Origin: Mesaphorura yosii
Taxonomy: Eukaryota; Arthropoda; Collembola; Poduromorpha; Tullbergiidae
Reading direction: 5' to 3'
Assembly: GCA_009869945.1 (NCBI GenBank)
Contig: WIXG01000247.1
Span: forward strand, 53,823-117,822
DNA length: 64,000 nt
In this document: in pieces, positions 12,173-24,100 of the stretch
How positions within the stretch are numbered: the first letter of the stretch is position 1
Layout: each line of letters opens with the position of its first letter
Made by a program: the position numbers and the translations under genes
The notes under the pieces: model-generated
Told to the model about the DNA's origin: nothing
Databases searched by the model: none
What the model saw: only the letters and a program-made list of their open reading frames with translations

Positions 12173-12178
12173 TTTATT
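12173..12178 (-). terminator. AATAAA polyadenylation signal for PSMD5
   Basis: AATAAA on the minus strand about 126 bp beyond the PSMD5 stop. It lies inside the PGLS 3' untranslated region, so the two convergent transcripts probably overlap. Confidence 0.6.
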
Positions 12179-12230
12179 AATAGAAACGCACATTTGTTAA
12201 ATAGGGTATTGGTATTGAGTAAAGATACTA

Positions 12231-12236
12231 AATAAA
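12231..12236 (+). terminator. AATAAA polyadenylation signal for PGLS
   Basis: AATAAA about 217 bp after the PGLS stop and 68 bp before the end of the convergent PSMD5 coding region. Confidence 0.7.
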
Positions 12237-12303
12237 TTCATACATTTAAGTAGAGAATATTTTATCTTTCACGACTTCACGAGCGTGTGTGTGCATGGGT
12301 CGT

Positions 12304-14196
12304 TTAGCTCGCTCCTTCCGTTTCCATCGTGGGCTTCGCGACAACGTAGAATGGACCTTGCTCAACATGCATTTTCAAGAGGGACAGCTCATCCGGTTTT
12401 ATGAAATTCTTCGCAGTGGAGGAGTCGGCGATGATGGAGACGACCCTGAATTTTGCCAGACCACACTCTTTATTTGGCTCAATACTGCGGTTGGTGAGAA
12501 ACTCCAGCACACCTGACAGAAATTCAATGAAATATTATCTGGCTATCTGACACTGATCACTTGATTCTGGATGAGTGGCCGGTCTTACCTGGATGGCGGA
12601 GGTAGTGTTTTTGGGCCCATTCAATGTGTGCGATGGCTCCGAAGAAATTCAGCGAGCTTAAGCGAATATCAGGAAATGGTTGCTGCACAAGATGGAACAG
12701 TTCAGTGAAGTCAGGAAATATTTGGTAGAACCAGGACGGCAGACAGGGTTCGTTTTCTTCCTATGAAATATGAAAAGTGAACAGTAAGGCAAGACGTGAA
12801 CATGAAATACAATTACGAAGCCTTTGCAAAGACTCATTCTAACTTACGTCAGAACCAAATAAAACAGCAAGAGCATTCAACGTCCGTGATCTGAACGGCT
12901 CCACTCCTTCTTGAAGGATCGTTCGAATCTTCTCAAAGCATTTCTTCAAATCTGCACCACAAAATCAAGTTTAAGTTAAAAACTGAGCATCAACAAAATC
13001 TGATATAGTGTTTCTATTTACGAACCTGGCAGTTTGTTCAGATTTTGTTTTCCGCTATGGGTTGATCCAATATAAGTAAGAGCTTCGATTCCAACGGTAG
13101 CCACTTCCTGTTCGCCTTCATTGATGGCATCAAGTACAAGCTTTACCAGATCATCATGCGGATAAACTCTTGTTCCAACTTTTCCAACGAACTTTATCAC
13201 TCCGGGAAAAATGAGGGCCGCCATCGCGTCCCCCTTCCAGTTGGAGCATAAGCCCTTCAATTTTGAGATAAGATCAGTGGCAGAAACGGCTGCGTAGCCG
13301 TGAGCGGTGTCAACAAGCTCTGCCAATATTTCCAGACCGTTCAACTGGCCCAAGGGATCATTCGAGTCAGAAATTGTCTCTATCAACGGCTGGATGACAA
13401 GATGGTGTTGATTTTCTAGCTTTGCCAGATGATCAGCGGAAATTCTTCCCAGATTAACCAGTGTTTCGTACATTCTAAACCTGACCACACTCGAGTTTCG
13501 TGGGTTGTTTAGGATATTGTTGAATGATTCAATTCCAGCTGGTCCAAGCAGAAATTCGGCACCTGCTTGTGTCTGTGCCAAGTTTACAAGAAATTGATCC
13601 ACTAGTTTCACAACTGCAAGATTATCGCAGCATATTTGGTGAATTGATGCGATAATCAGATCTTGATATTCCGAGCAGAGCAAATTGTTTCCAGTTATGG
13701 AGGGCGTATTTATGCAACGCTGGAGCTGTGTCAATTCAACAACCATACTTTACCTCGGTGGTTCAGAGGTGTTCAATGTGAATGACTTACCTGCTCCAAA
13801 ATAATGACTCGAACTTCTGGGACAGGGTGTTTATATCCTTCGAGCACATACACTTCGTAATTGGACAGAAAATCGACAGGGTTGATGACGTTCATCAACA
13901 TCCTCAGGATATCACAAGTGATTCGAATTTGATCCCTACAGAAAACCATGGACTCCTTTATTGCCCATTGCCATCATTGACTTTCATGAAAGTGATAAGC
14001 TATCGTGTACTTACTCATCCTCCGTGCCAAGACAATCGAACAAAGTCTCTAGCGATACTGACACAAGAGCTTCGTTGATGTCAGCATTCGTCACATTGCT
14101 TAAGACAATTTTCAGCTGTTCCAAGTATTCTTTCCTGGCCTCTTTCGGCTGGTCTTCCAAATGAACAAATACTTCAGCCAGTTTTTGCTGATCCAT
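12304..14196 (-). CDS. PSMD5: 26S proteasome assembly chaperone, non-ATPase subunit 5 (S5b)
   Basis: Cytosolic chaperone that binds the Rpt1-Rpt2-Rpn1 base module during assembly of the 26S proteasome and is absent from the finished particle. Six exons (14015-14196, 13791-13935, 13026-13725, 12848-12951, 12589-12760, 12304-12512) splice in frame to 503 aa, essentially the length of human PSMD5 (504). The protein is an all-helical HEAT/ARM-like solenoid. Recognisable stretches are LEGYKHPVPEVRVIILEQ in exon 2, AGAEFLLGPAGIESF and LNGLEILAELVDTAHG in exon 3, PFPDIRLSSLNFFGAIA in exon 5, and the C-terminal MHVEQGPFYVVAKP. Exon 3 must begin at 13725 (LQRCINTPS), because an upstream in-frame stop excludes the ATG at 13746. 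Lies on the same strand as SNAPC4, 630 bp downstream of it. Confidence 0.92.
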
Positions 14197-14825
14197 TGCA
14201 AGCTGCGGTCAATACCGGAGATTTACTATTACTATATGAGGCTAGTATCAGCTTATCCAGCCGACTTCGCACATGAAGATCTTAACTCCAACAGATTATG
14301 CAAACGGAATGACACAGCTAGTGAAGGAAGGTGCAGTAAAAAGATAGAGATAGCTTACCTTTTTTCTTGGAGGTTTTTGAATTTGTAAGTAATTTACGCA
14401 AACCGGTAGCAATCCTAAGTTCCGGTGTTTCGGCCACAGTGTAAACAGAAAGCTGAGTCACTCTGACCTAATATATCTTTTGTGTACGTGCGCGAAAGAC
14501 CGTACTCCACAGTCCAGCAACAGCAACGTAAAATGTACAAGGAAATCTCAATGCTGATCCACTACTACCAGGACAAGACTGGCAACAAAGGAGAATCAGC
14601 TACATTTTCGGTTGGTCTCTCTAGTTTCCGGTCTACATTTGCATTTCAATCGACAAACGAATCCGAAATCAATGAGCCAGTGAGAGGATTCCATTGAGAG
14701 ATTTTTATTAACGAAAGCAACATTTTAAATGGAAATTGACAATGCTAATGAATAGGCAAAATCTTTGCTAAACTAATGGTAAATAATTGAAATAATCGTA
14801 TCCTGATGTGCTCCTTCTGCTCAGA
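14197..14825. other. Intergenic between SNAPC4 and PSMD5
   Basis: Same-strand gap that would hold the SNAPC4 3' untranslated region and the PSMD5 promoter. A minus-strand AATAAA lies at 14704-14709. No gene seen. Confidence 0.6.
14704..14709 (-). terminator. AATAAA polyadenylation signal for SNAPC4
   Basis: AATAAA on the minus strand about 117 bp past the SNAPC4 stop codon. Confidence 0.6.
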
Positions 14826-17800
14826 TTACTCCTTGGCTGATCGTCTTCCTCGACGAAGTGGCTTGACAATGTCCTTCACTTCTGCCATCATCGCTAATTG
14901 ACTTGCGCTTGGGATGTAAGGGCGCTTGACGCTTCGTTTAAGTGATTTCGTACGAGTGAATCGAGCATAGTGTGTGTAAACTTCCTCCTGATATTCTGTC
15001 AATGCGAACGGGACCTCATTTCTTGGAAGAAGAGTTAATCCACGAATGTGTATTGCTGAAGCCATGCTCTGAGGAAGCTCACGATGGAAAGTTCCTGAAA
15101 ACAGCAAAGGAAACGTGAACTCAAGTGCTTAATTACCTGAGCCAGACCGAAAACTTACGCCGATCGAAGGTTTTTTGTCTCTCGTTAACTTTCTGAAGAA
15201 CATCTTTCCACATTCCATCTCTTTCTTCCACGTATTTGCGTAATGATTCAATAGCTGATCTCATAATATTTCTATTGAAGGCCAGAAGCATCCTGGCCAC
15301 TTCGTCATCAGTTGGTGGACTGCTTGAGCAGATTTGCTCACAACGAAGCACGGGGTATTCCATAATCCTATTTAGCAGATCCAAGATATCATTGAGATGC
15401 CTGTACTGGAATACGTTGTATCTTGTCATCGAGTAGGCTTCGTGATACTGCAACAAGGACAAAATAACGACTACCTTGTTAGCTTGTGCTTCATCATAAA
15501 ACCTGACTTTACGGCGTCGCCCAACTGTTTTTAGTATTCCAACTCACGGCTTCAACGGAGCCGTATTTCTGTAGACTTCTCTGCAAAATCTTCCAACGAG
15601 TCAGGCAGCCTTTCCTGTTTTTGAAAGACTTGAATGTCTCAGAAATCTTCCTCCAATCTCTGTTCATGGATTCCGCCAGTGCCAGTAATTGTTTATCTTC
15701 GTCACTGGAAAACATTGCAATCAAATCTTTCAAGAGTCTTTTGAAGTCTGTTTCGAAAAATAGTGAATTGCGTTACATGGTCCAAGGAACGATGAAGCTC
15801 GCAAAAAGATTTGCAGCACGATCCCTCCAAACCGTCTCAAACCTCCACGGCAAATAGGCAACGAGCTCTCCAAAATGCCCCTCAAAAGCGAGGTGCGCCT
15901 TCAGCTTTTCAATGGTCAAGATCAGAAGCGCATCTTCCACTCGACTAAAGAGCCCAGCCTTCAAGATTGGGTTCGTATTCTTTTTGAATCTGTTGAGCAA
16001 GAGGATACTCAGTCCGAGTCGAATATAGCACTGAGCAATGACATTGGTCTGATTCCAGCGGCCGGCTTGACTTACCGATCCATGACTCTATTTTTAGTGG
16101 CCAGATCGTCTTCGAGCTTGAAAGCCACTTTTTTCCAATTGCTTTCAGTGCTGCCAACCAACTCTTGCAATTGTGTGTCGGTTCTTGGATCCCAATTCAT
16201 CATTATTGTCTTCGCAAGCAAGCTCTTCCATTTTTGGAAACACTGAAATACGGTTCGGTTGTTTCCAATTAAACCAGAGATCTTTTCCACCTCGTGAATT
16301 CCAAATTTCTCCACCAGACCCTGAAAACATTAATAACCAGTTGGGAATTCGCATTTAGGCAGATGCCACTCTGGGATGAATTTTGAAATTACTAAGCATT
16401 TACTTGCAACTTCTTTGTTTCTTTCAGTGGCCATCGTTTGCCGTTAATCACAGGGTTCACTTCGTGTTTAAAGGCCAAATAGCAGTCCAAGGCCGATCTT
16501 TTCTTCTTGGTTTTTGCCGTCTAAAAAAGAATAGATAAAATTCAATGTGACTTTCGGGGCTTATGAAACTGGAATTTTGTACTGACCACTTTGTTGGACA
16601 CAACTTCCCAGTCAATTAAGTCAATCTTATCGCCAAGTTCTTTCATTAGTGCGGGGAGCTTCAATTTGCGCACGGCATCTGAACTTTTATCACACCATTC
16701 TTGAATGTCGGAATTATTTGTTTGATACCGTGCCACCGCTCCGTTAGGCAAAGCAAATAACGTCGGTGTAATGGTGGCAAACACTTCTTGACGGTTTCCG
16801 TTCTTCCACTGTCGTCCTTTTGTTTTGACATTTGCATCATGTTCTTCTTCTTCAGTGCCCTCAACCGCGCACTTCATTCGTCTACCTTCCAATTCTGCTC
16901 CTTTCACGTTAATACAATCCTTCATTAAGAGTATAGTTCTGGATTTGATGCGAAACAGTTTTCGCTCCACCAAATAATCTCGAATTGAATCCTTCAAAGT
17001 GCTTGCATCCTTCGCTAACCCTGCAAAAATATTGTTGCATGAGAGCAACAAAACTGGCGAGACGTGCAGCTAACATTTAGCAGACCAGTCACACGACTGA
17101 CAACTCACAATTTTGTTTGCCATTAAAATTAACAGAAACAGATTCAAACTGGGATTGCCAGTAATCCAAGCTCGGATGTGCTGGTGGCGCACTCAGTCCA
17201 TCAGATGTCTTCAAGTACGGGGCGTTCAGTTGATATCGCAATGGCTTCAAGCCCCAAATACTCTCTTCGTCAAGTGTCCTTGATTGCTTAGCGTATCTCT
17301 CCCGTGCTTGAATTCGAAGGCGCTAAACCCGAGAAGAAAATTAAAGAATTGTCACTCTTGTGACTCTTGTGATCTTATAAGTAAGTCCTCAGCTGTACGT
17401 ACCAAAAGCTGGGTCTTTCGAGATATAGTGAGGTCAACAAGTTCGGACCATTTGCCCATGTCGATACTTCCCTCAGTCAATACGTACATCATATGAGAGA
17501 GGTCAGCAGCATTGTGAATCGTAACATCTGTTCGGAAACATTGCGAATATTGCAAAGCATTGTTAAACTCTAAGCGCTACAAGATCGAAAATGAAATTAC
17601 CTGCTGCTCTTGTCAAAATGTATTGTGGAATGCTGTAGCGAGAGTCCTGTTTTAAAAATGCTGGGAGGTTTGATGTATAATTGGAAAGGCAAACGGGCAG
17701 TGTTTCATTTGCAGCATCAGAGCGTCCAGAACTGTTCACCTGATTGGCGAGCCAAGTTCCTTGTTCTTTGTTCAAGGTCATGTTGATGTAAGTTTTCGCC

Positions 17801-18158
17801 TTCTTAGTGGGTATCGGGTCATGGTGGTTCGGAACCTGTGGAGATTCCCACCGGGGAACGCGGAGCATGTCGATAAGCTTCGATGTTCGCCTAGTCTGCT
17901 CATCCTTGTCATAAATTGCCAGCGCTGTAAAGGTCATAAAATCGATGGCAATACTCTTGTAGAACTTCATTTGCCACGAAACGAAGAGTCTGAAAAAGTT
18001 TGAATTAAGTCAAGATAAGCCAACTTACTCTTCCGTTCATGTAACGCGGAATGAGATGCTTCTAATTGCACGGTTGTCGATTCTTGTTGCAGCAACTTGC
18101 GCCGTCTTCCGCGACGAGACTTGCTTTGATCTTCGGTGTCGGAGTCGGACGGATTCAT
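14826..18158 (-). CDS. SNAPC4: snRNA-activating protein complex subunit 4-like (SNAP190), Myb-repeat protein
   Basis: Nuclear DNA-binding subunit of the complex that recognises the proximal sequence element of snRNA promoters for RNA polymerases II and III. Eleven exons joined with GT-AG introns give an 849-aa frame without interruption. The order is 18029-18158, 17601-17924, 17403-17527, 17109-17322, 16587-17020, 16404-16520, 16076-16320, 15777-15989, 15548-15737, 15159-15447, 14826-15094. An acidic, basic-rich start (MNPSDSDTEDQSKSRRGRRR) precedes the family landmark IDLIDWEVVSN. Serial Myb/SANT repeats follow: WPLKETKKLQ...NRTVFQCFQKWK, then NWDPRTDTQLQELV, then LFSRVEDALLILTIEKL, then SSDEDKQLLALAESMNRDWRKI. 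The FQCFQKWK segment resembles FQCLQKF of vertebrate SNAPC4. Several repeats lack the usual tryptophans. Exon 2 is read from an acceptor at 17925, not the ATG at 17970, because only that keeps the frame. The C-terminus is basic (LRRGRRSAKE). Another Myb-family assignment is possible but less likely. Confidence 0.8.
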
Positions 18159-21100
18159 TTCAACAAATTACAACCGTAATCGAATAAATTCAACAATAAT
18201 TAAAGCGGGGAATTAAAGTTTTCGGATCCAATAACCAACAATTCGAACTGACAAACTACTGAGGACAGGAAAAGAGAACACTGCAGGTTCTAAACTCTAA
18301 ACTGCGAGCACACAAACAAATGTTAACGAATGTTGTCATTCTAATGAGGGAAGTGGATTTGATAACAAATTGGTCCAGTCCACACGCATTTTCAGCCAAG
18401 CAACGTTTTACCTTTTTACCTTGAGACTGACTTTGATAAGTTATGAAAGGTGATAACAGGATCTTCACTTTGTAAGTTTCTTTTGACATTCAAATTGGCG
18501 ATGGCGACTTCAGTAACCTTGAACCAGCCACCAGTATTTGAATACGGCAATTGTTCTATCATCAGAGACTGCAGCGACCAGACTTTCTGCAACGTCCCGA
18601 AGTTTTCATTTCATGCTGTTCTCCAGAAAACTTTACAGTTAACAAAAGAATCGGAAGAATGTTAATTCGTTTGTATGACACGCGAGGGTCTTGTAGGAAT
18701 GCATTAGTTGGATTCTCTTGGAATCTCAAAAGGCTACTTAACGTGCAGAGTGCTGTATGATCCAGCCAGCAGCATCCAGCCAGCCAGCTCCCTTCCCCAT
18801 GCCAAGATCATGCCGAGCCATGGTATGAGCGTAGAACGCAAAGTTCGATCCCCTTCCTGAGTGTTTTACAAATAAGTGGCCTTCTGGGAATTATTTGTAC
18901 TGACAATGAGATTTCAAACAGAATTTTGTACTTCACAAAATGATTCCCTTCCAACTTCTCCACAACTGAACGTGCTCGTGTTCTCGCATTATTGAATTTA
19001 CTGAATTCACTGCTATGCTGTCTGGGCTTAGCAGAGGGGAAGTCCCGTCATCGTGATCCGTCTCGTACCAGCACAATGCGGTCTTCACTGCCCGTACCGG
19101 TGTCCAGAAGTGTTGTACGGGGCACGAAGGCTCCCACAAAAGAACTCATCACTCATTACTTTTGATTTTGCTTTAAATCTTCGCCTGCCTGTTTCTTCGT
19201 CTACTCGCCGTCTGCCTTTGGAAGTGAGAATGAGAATGAAGATCTTACAAAATTACTCAATTCAAGCTCTTTTCTGACTAAATGTTTGTTAATAGCTTGA
19301 TGTATCTTTTAAGATTCATGCGCGGTCAGTATTTTGAGAAAGAATGTGTTATAATTCAAGTATAATTCATAGTTCCCCAAGAATTTTTATTAGTTTCGCC
19401 AGTCACCATTAATTTTGTTACATAATCGGTAACCCAGCCACATTTTCTCACGAACGCGTAGTGAACGGTGTGGTGCAGTGTCCAGTATTCTTGCCCACTT
19501 TTTTCCTTTCCCAGGCACCTCTTGACTGCCTGGTAAAATGATTTAAACTTGAAGGTTGATTTATGGTATCCGAACCGACATGCTTAAGTGCATTTGTGCA
19601 TAAGACACGGATACTTCATGCAAGAAGCAGAAATCACACGCGTTGATTGATGTTGATGTTTCGAATGCAGTTTTATGATCATGGCCAGCCAATCATCACA
19701 TTATTATCGCAACATGATTGGAGTAACAACCGTCGTGCACGTTTCTGTATGTAAATTGCATTCTAATCTCCCGTCAAATCTTGTTGCACCCTCCTTCATT
19801 GATTGATAGCATGGTTTGGTGCAGTTAACGTATTCAGCGAGCTGTCTGAACCTCGTCTTTCGACAATTATTCTGGAATCTCGTAATAATGGATCTCAGAG
19901 CAAACAAACCATTACAATGCGTACGTGAGTTGAATGACCAAATTATTTTAAGTTACGAGCCAGCAATTGCAAGTGGAACCAATTTATTGAATTCAAATCA
20001 ATTTCAAACATTCTCAAGCCTCGAATTCGATCTGCGACTCCGTTGCAAATAATAATAACAGCCTTTAAGCCAGCATTGTCCAGCATTCCAGAAGGCGTCC
20101 GCGTACGCGAAATAACGACGTAATTCAAGTAATTCTTTGGGTACAGTGGACGGAACAAAGTTTAGAAGTTTGGACATTACGAACTGAGCGATGGCGATGA
20201 AGGAGCAACCGGGGAATTGAGTAGTTCTCAGAGTGGTAATGCCCTGCTTTTTGTTGGGACCGAGTGAAAACAACACCTGTTTATGAAGTAATTCTCGTGG
20301 CTGACTTCTTTATGGCCTTGTTTAATCGGTCTATTAGTGAGAACGAGCTGGGAGGAATGTGAACCCACAACCATTGAATTTTTGAAATACAGCGTTCTAT
20401 TATTTAGTTCAAAGCAAACTCTAACGTTGAACTGAAACGAGCCAAGATGCTGAACGGCTATAATTACGGTAGTTAAACGTCTGGCGCTTAATTAGCACTG
20501 TGAACTGGATCGACAGGAGCTGGAGTACTTGCATTTTATAGGAGAAGCTTGGTAAGCAAGATGCAAGAATGCGTTCATAAATTGAACGATGCAATTTTCG
20601 GCTTCGACGTACACTGTAAAATTCTGCAGTGCAAGATTTATGACCGGGAATAATTGATTCTTAATCACTGGTCTTGTCGAGGGGATGCACGCCACAAAAA
20701 AGCGCGTAAGAATTACGTAGAGGCGGCTCACAAATTTGATGCATCGCTGACGTTGCCGTTGTGGGTTCAGGAAGGTGTAATCTCAAGAGTTTCATTGAAG
20801 TATTAATAAATTCTGTAATCAATCATTCCAAATGAGTAGGAACCAGGAAGATGCGCTGCCACCGCCGTATGCTTTTGCTTGTACGAGCACAGTAGTAAAG
20901 ACTAAAAGATGAGTCCAATGTTTTACTGATACTGATGAGGAAATGAATTATAAAAGACCACCTGCTGAAGAAGTGAGCATCAGCATCAACCACGTTATTA
21001 CCCGTAATTTGTCTTGATAGTGATTTATTATGTGGTACGAGAGTCAACGTCACTTCGTCGCACCACTCAACGACCCACCAAATCGCGGTAACCGTAACTT

Positions 21101-24100
21101 TCAGAAAGGAATTCGCGATTTTGCGAATGTGACTGCCCAAACGGGCAGAGGCAGTCGAACGAGATAGGATTTGGCTAAGAAAATCAACCAAATCGTGTCC
21201 TCATCACTTGCTGGCAAGCAGTGAATCCAATAAAACACGAGAAAGGAGGAATCTGAAGACGAGATTTCCTTCCGCTGGAAAGAGAAGACTGAACTGGATT
21301 TTGACTGGAATTGCAGACGAGTTGATATAAACGTAAAAGCGTTGAAGTTCTTCTGAATGCACGACGACGCAACACGCGAGAGACAAAAGTTGTAACTTCA
21401 TTAGAAAAGAATATTTATTGCTTCAAATTCTTCAGTTGATTCTTGTTTGAGAAATAATCATCCTGCTGATGATATTGCTTTGCCTCGTTTCATTTTTCTA
21501 ATCTTTACAAGTGAGACGCATTGTTTTTGAGTCTTGGGTGCTGTTGTTGTTATTAGGAGACAGCTATTCAACTCGCCTGCCTGTTCCTGGCGATGGTGGT
21601 GGCGACCCTTCCAATTTCCTCAAGCCGTATTGAACTGCGACCTGAACAGCAACTGCTGAAGCTAAAACAATGAGTTGATGTCATTATAATTTATGTCTTC
21701 TGCCTGTTCAGTGCACTAACTAAAACTCGCACTCACTCCTGTTTGCTGAGCTTCTTTAATTTTCTCGTGAGACAATCCAATCGCCTAAGTCCAAGTAATG
21801 AGTTCTGTAGCAGTAACGAAGAGGAAAAGAAGGAAGTTCAAGCTATTAAAATTTGATGAAGTGAAGATATTCGATTGTCTTAATAGATAATAGGAACAGA
21901 ATACAGAAACAGGCAATAAAGAACTAGCACTACAACAATTTCTTCACCTTTCCACGTTCGTACGCTTCTGTCCACGTCGAGTCGAGCCCAAATTGATTTA
22001 TGGCATGCTTTCGACTCGACAACCAAAGAAAATGTAAATTAAAGCTGAGCATTCATTCTTCTACTCTGTCTTCTTTATTTACTGATCATTGCTTTTCTTA
22101 GCGCCGGCACGAGGCGAGTGAAGTTAATGCCTTACTCAATTAAATTAAACAAAACACAACACAACTAAGCTTTCTTTGAAATATTCCAAAGGCTTGCTGG
22201 CGAGTGGATTCTTTTGTAATTAAGTAATTGCAATTCGTTATTGGGCAATGCGTTCAATTCATTCGACGTATTTTGTAAACATATGAAATGTGCATCAGAA
22301 AACCTTTTGAAACTGCACTCGAAAGGATCATAAAAACGAAAATACTACGGCTTTGAAATTGGCTAGGAATTGGAAGAGATCATCGAGCTAAGGAAGTCAT
22401 CATAATGTTGACTTTAATAGACAATCCTTTTGGGAGCAGGCTGGATTCATGTAGTTCACCAAATATTTTATACTGCATGCTGTTATAAAAGCAGTAACAT
22501 CGAGAGTTCATCGTGCACAATAATGGAATGGATCAATGAGTGTGTGTTTGATGCGTTTTCGTTTCCTGTTAATTTCCTTTTGCCCTCAACTCCGCGATTC
22601 AGTTTGAGCTTCAGTTTCCTCATCCGCCTTGTACACTACAGCAGCGTTCAACTGGAAGGATGCACACTCAAATTCCTTTTGTGAAAGAACGATCTCGGCT
22701 GCAGTGCAATTCTAAATCAAAAATCGAAGACGAATGAATTGAACGTTCACTGCGTTAACACATCACGAGAGCAGAGAGCGGACATTTCAATTGAGTGAAC
22801 AAAATGCGCTTTGTATTTGTAGTGTCCAGTCCAGCCCAGTGTCCGATCGCAGCCTAATTGTTTCAGCTTCGTTTTCAGGTTGCCTGTAAACGTAATACGT
22901 AAATTACAGTAGACTAATAACGTTTGTACTCGTTAAAATTATCCAAGCAATCGTTGCCTCGTTTCACTCGTTTGTCCTGTCTGGCGACTCGCCCCATTTC
23001 ATAATTGTGTGAATGTGCAGTTTGCGCCGCGCTTTCAAGCGAGACTTAATTTTAGTCATTACGCGTCAGTAATTATGCAGGAATCCATGTACTCAGCTTG
23101 GAATTTGGACCTGACCAGTGTGCGCTTGATTGCATGAGTTCGGCGTGCGCATGGTTCAGACTCTTTGGTGCTCTGCTCCGAGAGAAAAATGACTCTGGAA
23201 ACCAATTTTGTATGTGTTCATGTGTGGCAATCATTTGAAAGATTTGAAGAAAGGGTTAAATAATAATATTTCATCACGGCACGGCACGACTGACACGCGA
23301 TCCCTCACAATTCATGCGGGTAGCTTTCAATGCAATGCAAGTGATCTTAACTTTTTTCAATGACGATTTCATAAATCGTAGTTTAATTTTGCCAGGAGCA
23401 TAAAGCAGAAAAGGAGAAGATCCACACTGTAATTACAGGCTCGTCCTCATAAACAAGACTGCTGCTCAGTTTTCGTACTGTCACTGGAAAACTGGTCAAA
23501 AACTTCGTCGGGTGAATTGCAGCCAGCATTCCTCACCTGTGATAATTTGCACATTAATTAAAAATACTTTCTATGATTACAAACCAAAACTAAGAAGCAG
23601 AGCGGATCAACTACACACCGCAAGTTTCATTTATGCGTTGAAAAAGATTTAATAAATGGCTTTGAGTGATTGACGTTTCCCATCATTACCTTCAATACCT
23701 TTCCTGCGTATCTTGATTGATTTACGCTGAGAAAAGGTCTACCATTACTAAAATTAACAATAAGACATACTATTAAATGAGTTTCAAGTGTACGACTCGG
23801 GCAATAATAATAAAGAGAGGGTCGAATTCTAATTTTCGAGTGGGTCATACATTTTTGGGTGCCGTGCGTGTGTGAGAACTGAAAACTCTTTGGAGAGCAG
23901 TTCTTGTATTCGGTCTTGCGCTTGTCCGAACCACATTTCCGATCGGCATGCTGGCAGGAAATCACCAAACCATCATTCTGACACCGACAGGGACACCAGT
24001 TGATCTGGCGTGGACATTTTCTGGCTGATCTTATTTTCAAAAACTGAAATTCGGACTCCACCGCCGCGCCCATGCGTGCGGCACAAACCATTAATGAGGC

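Noticed and set aside
17967-18028. Continuation of the first SNAPC4 exon past HERK, or a start at the ATG at 17970
   Set aside because: A consensus donor lies at 18028. Joining to the acceptor at 17925 is the only option found that keeps the whole 849-aa frame open.
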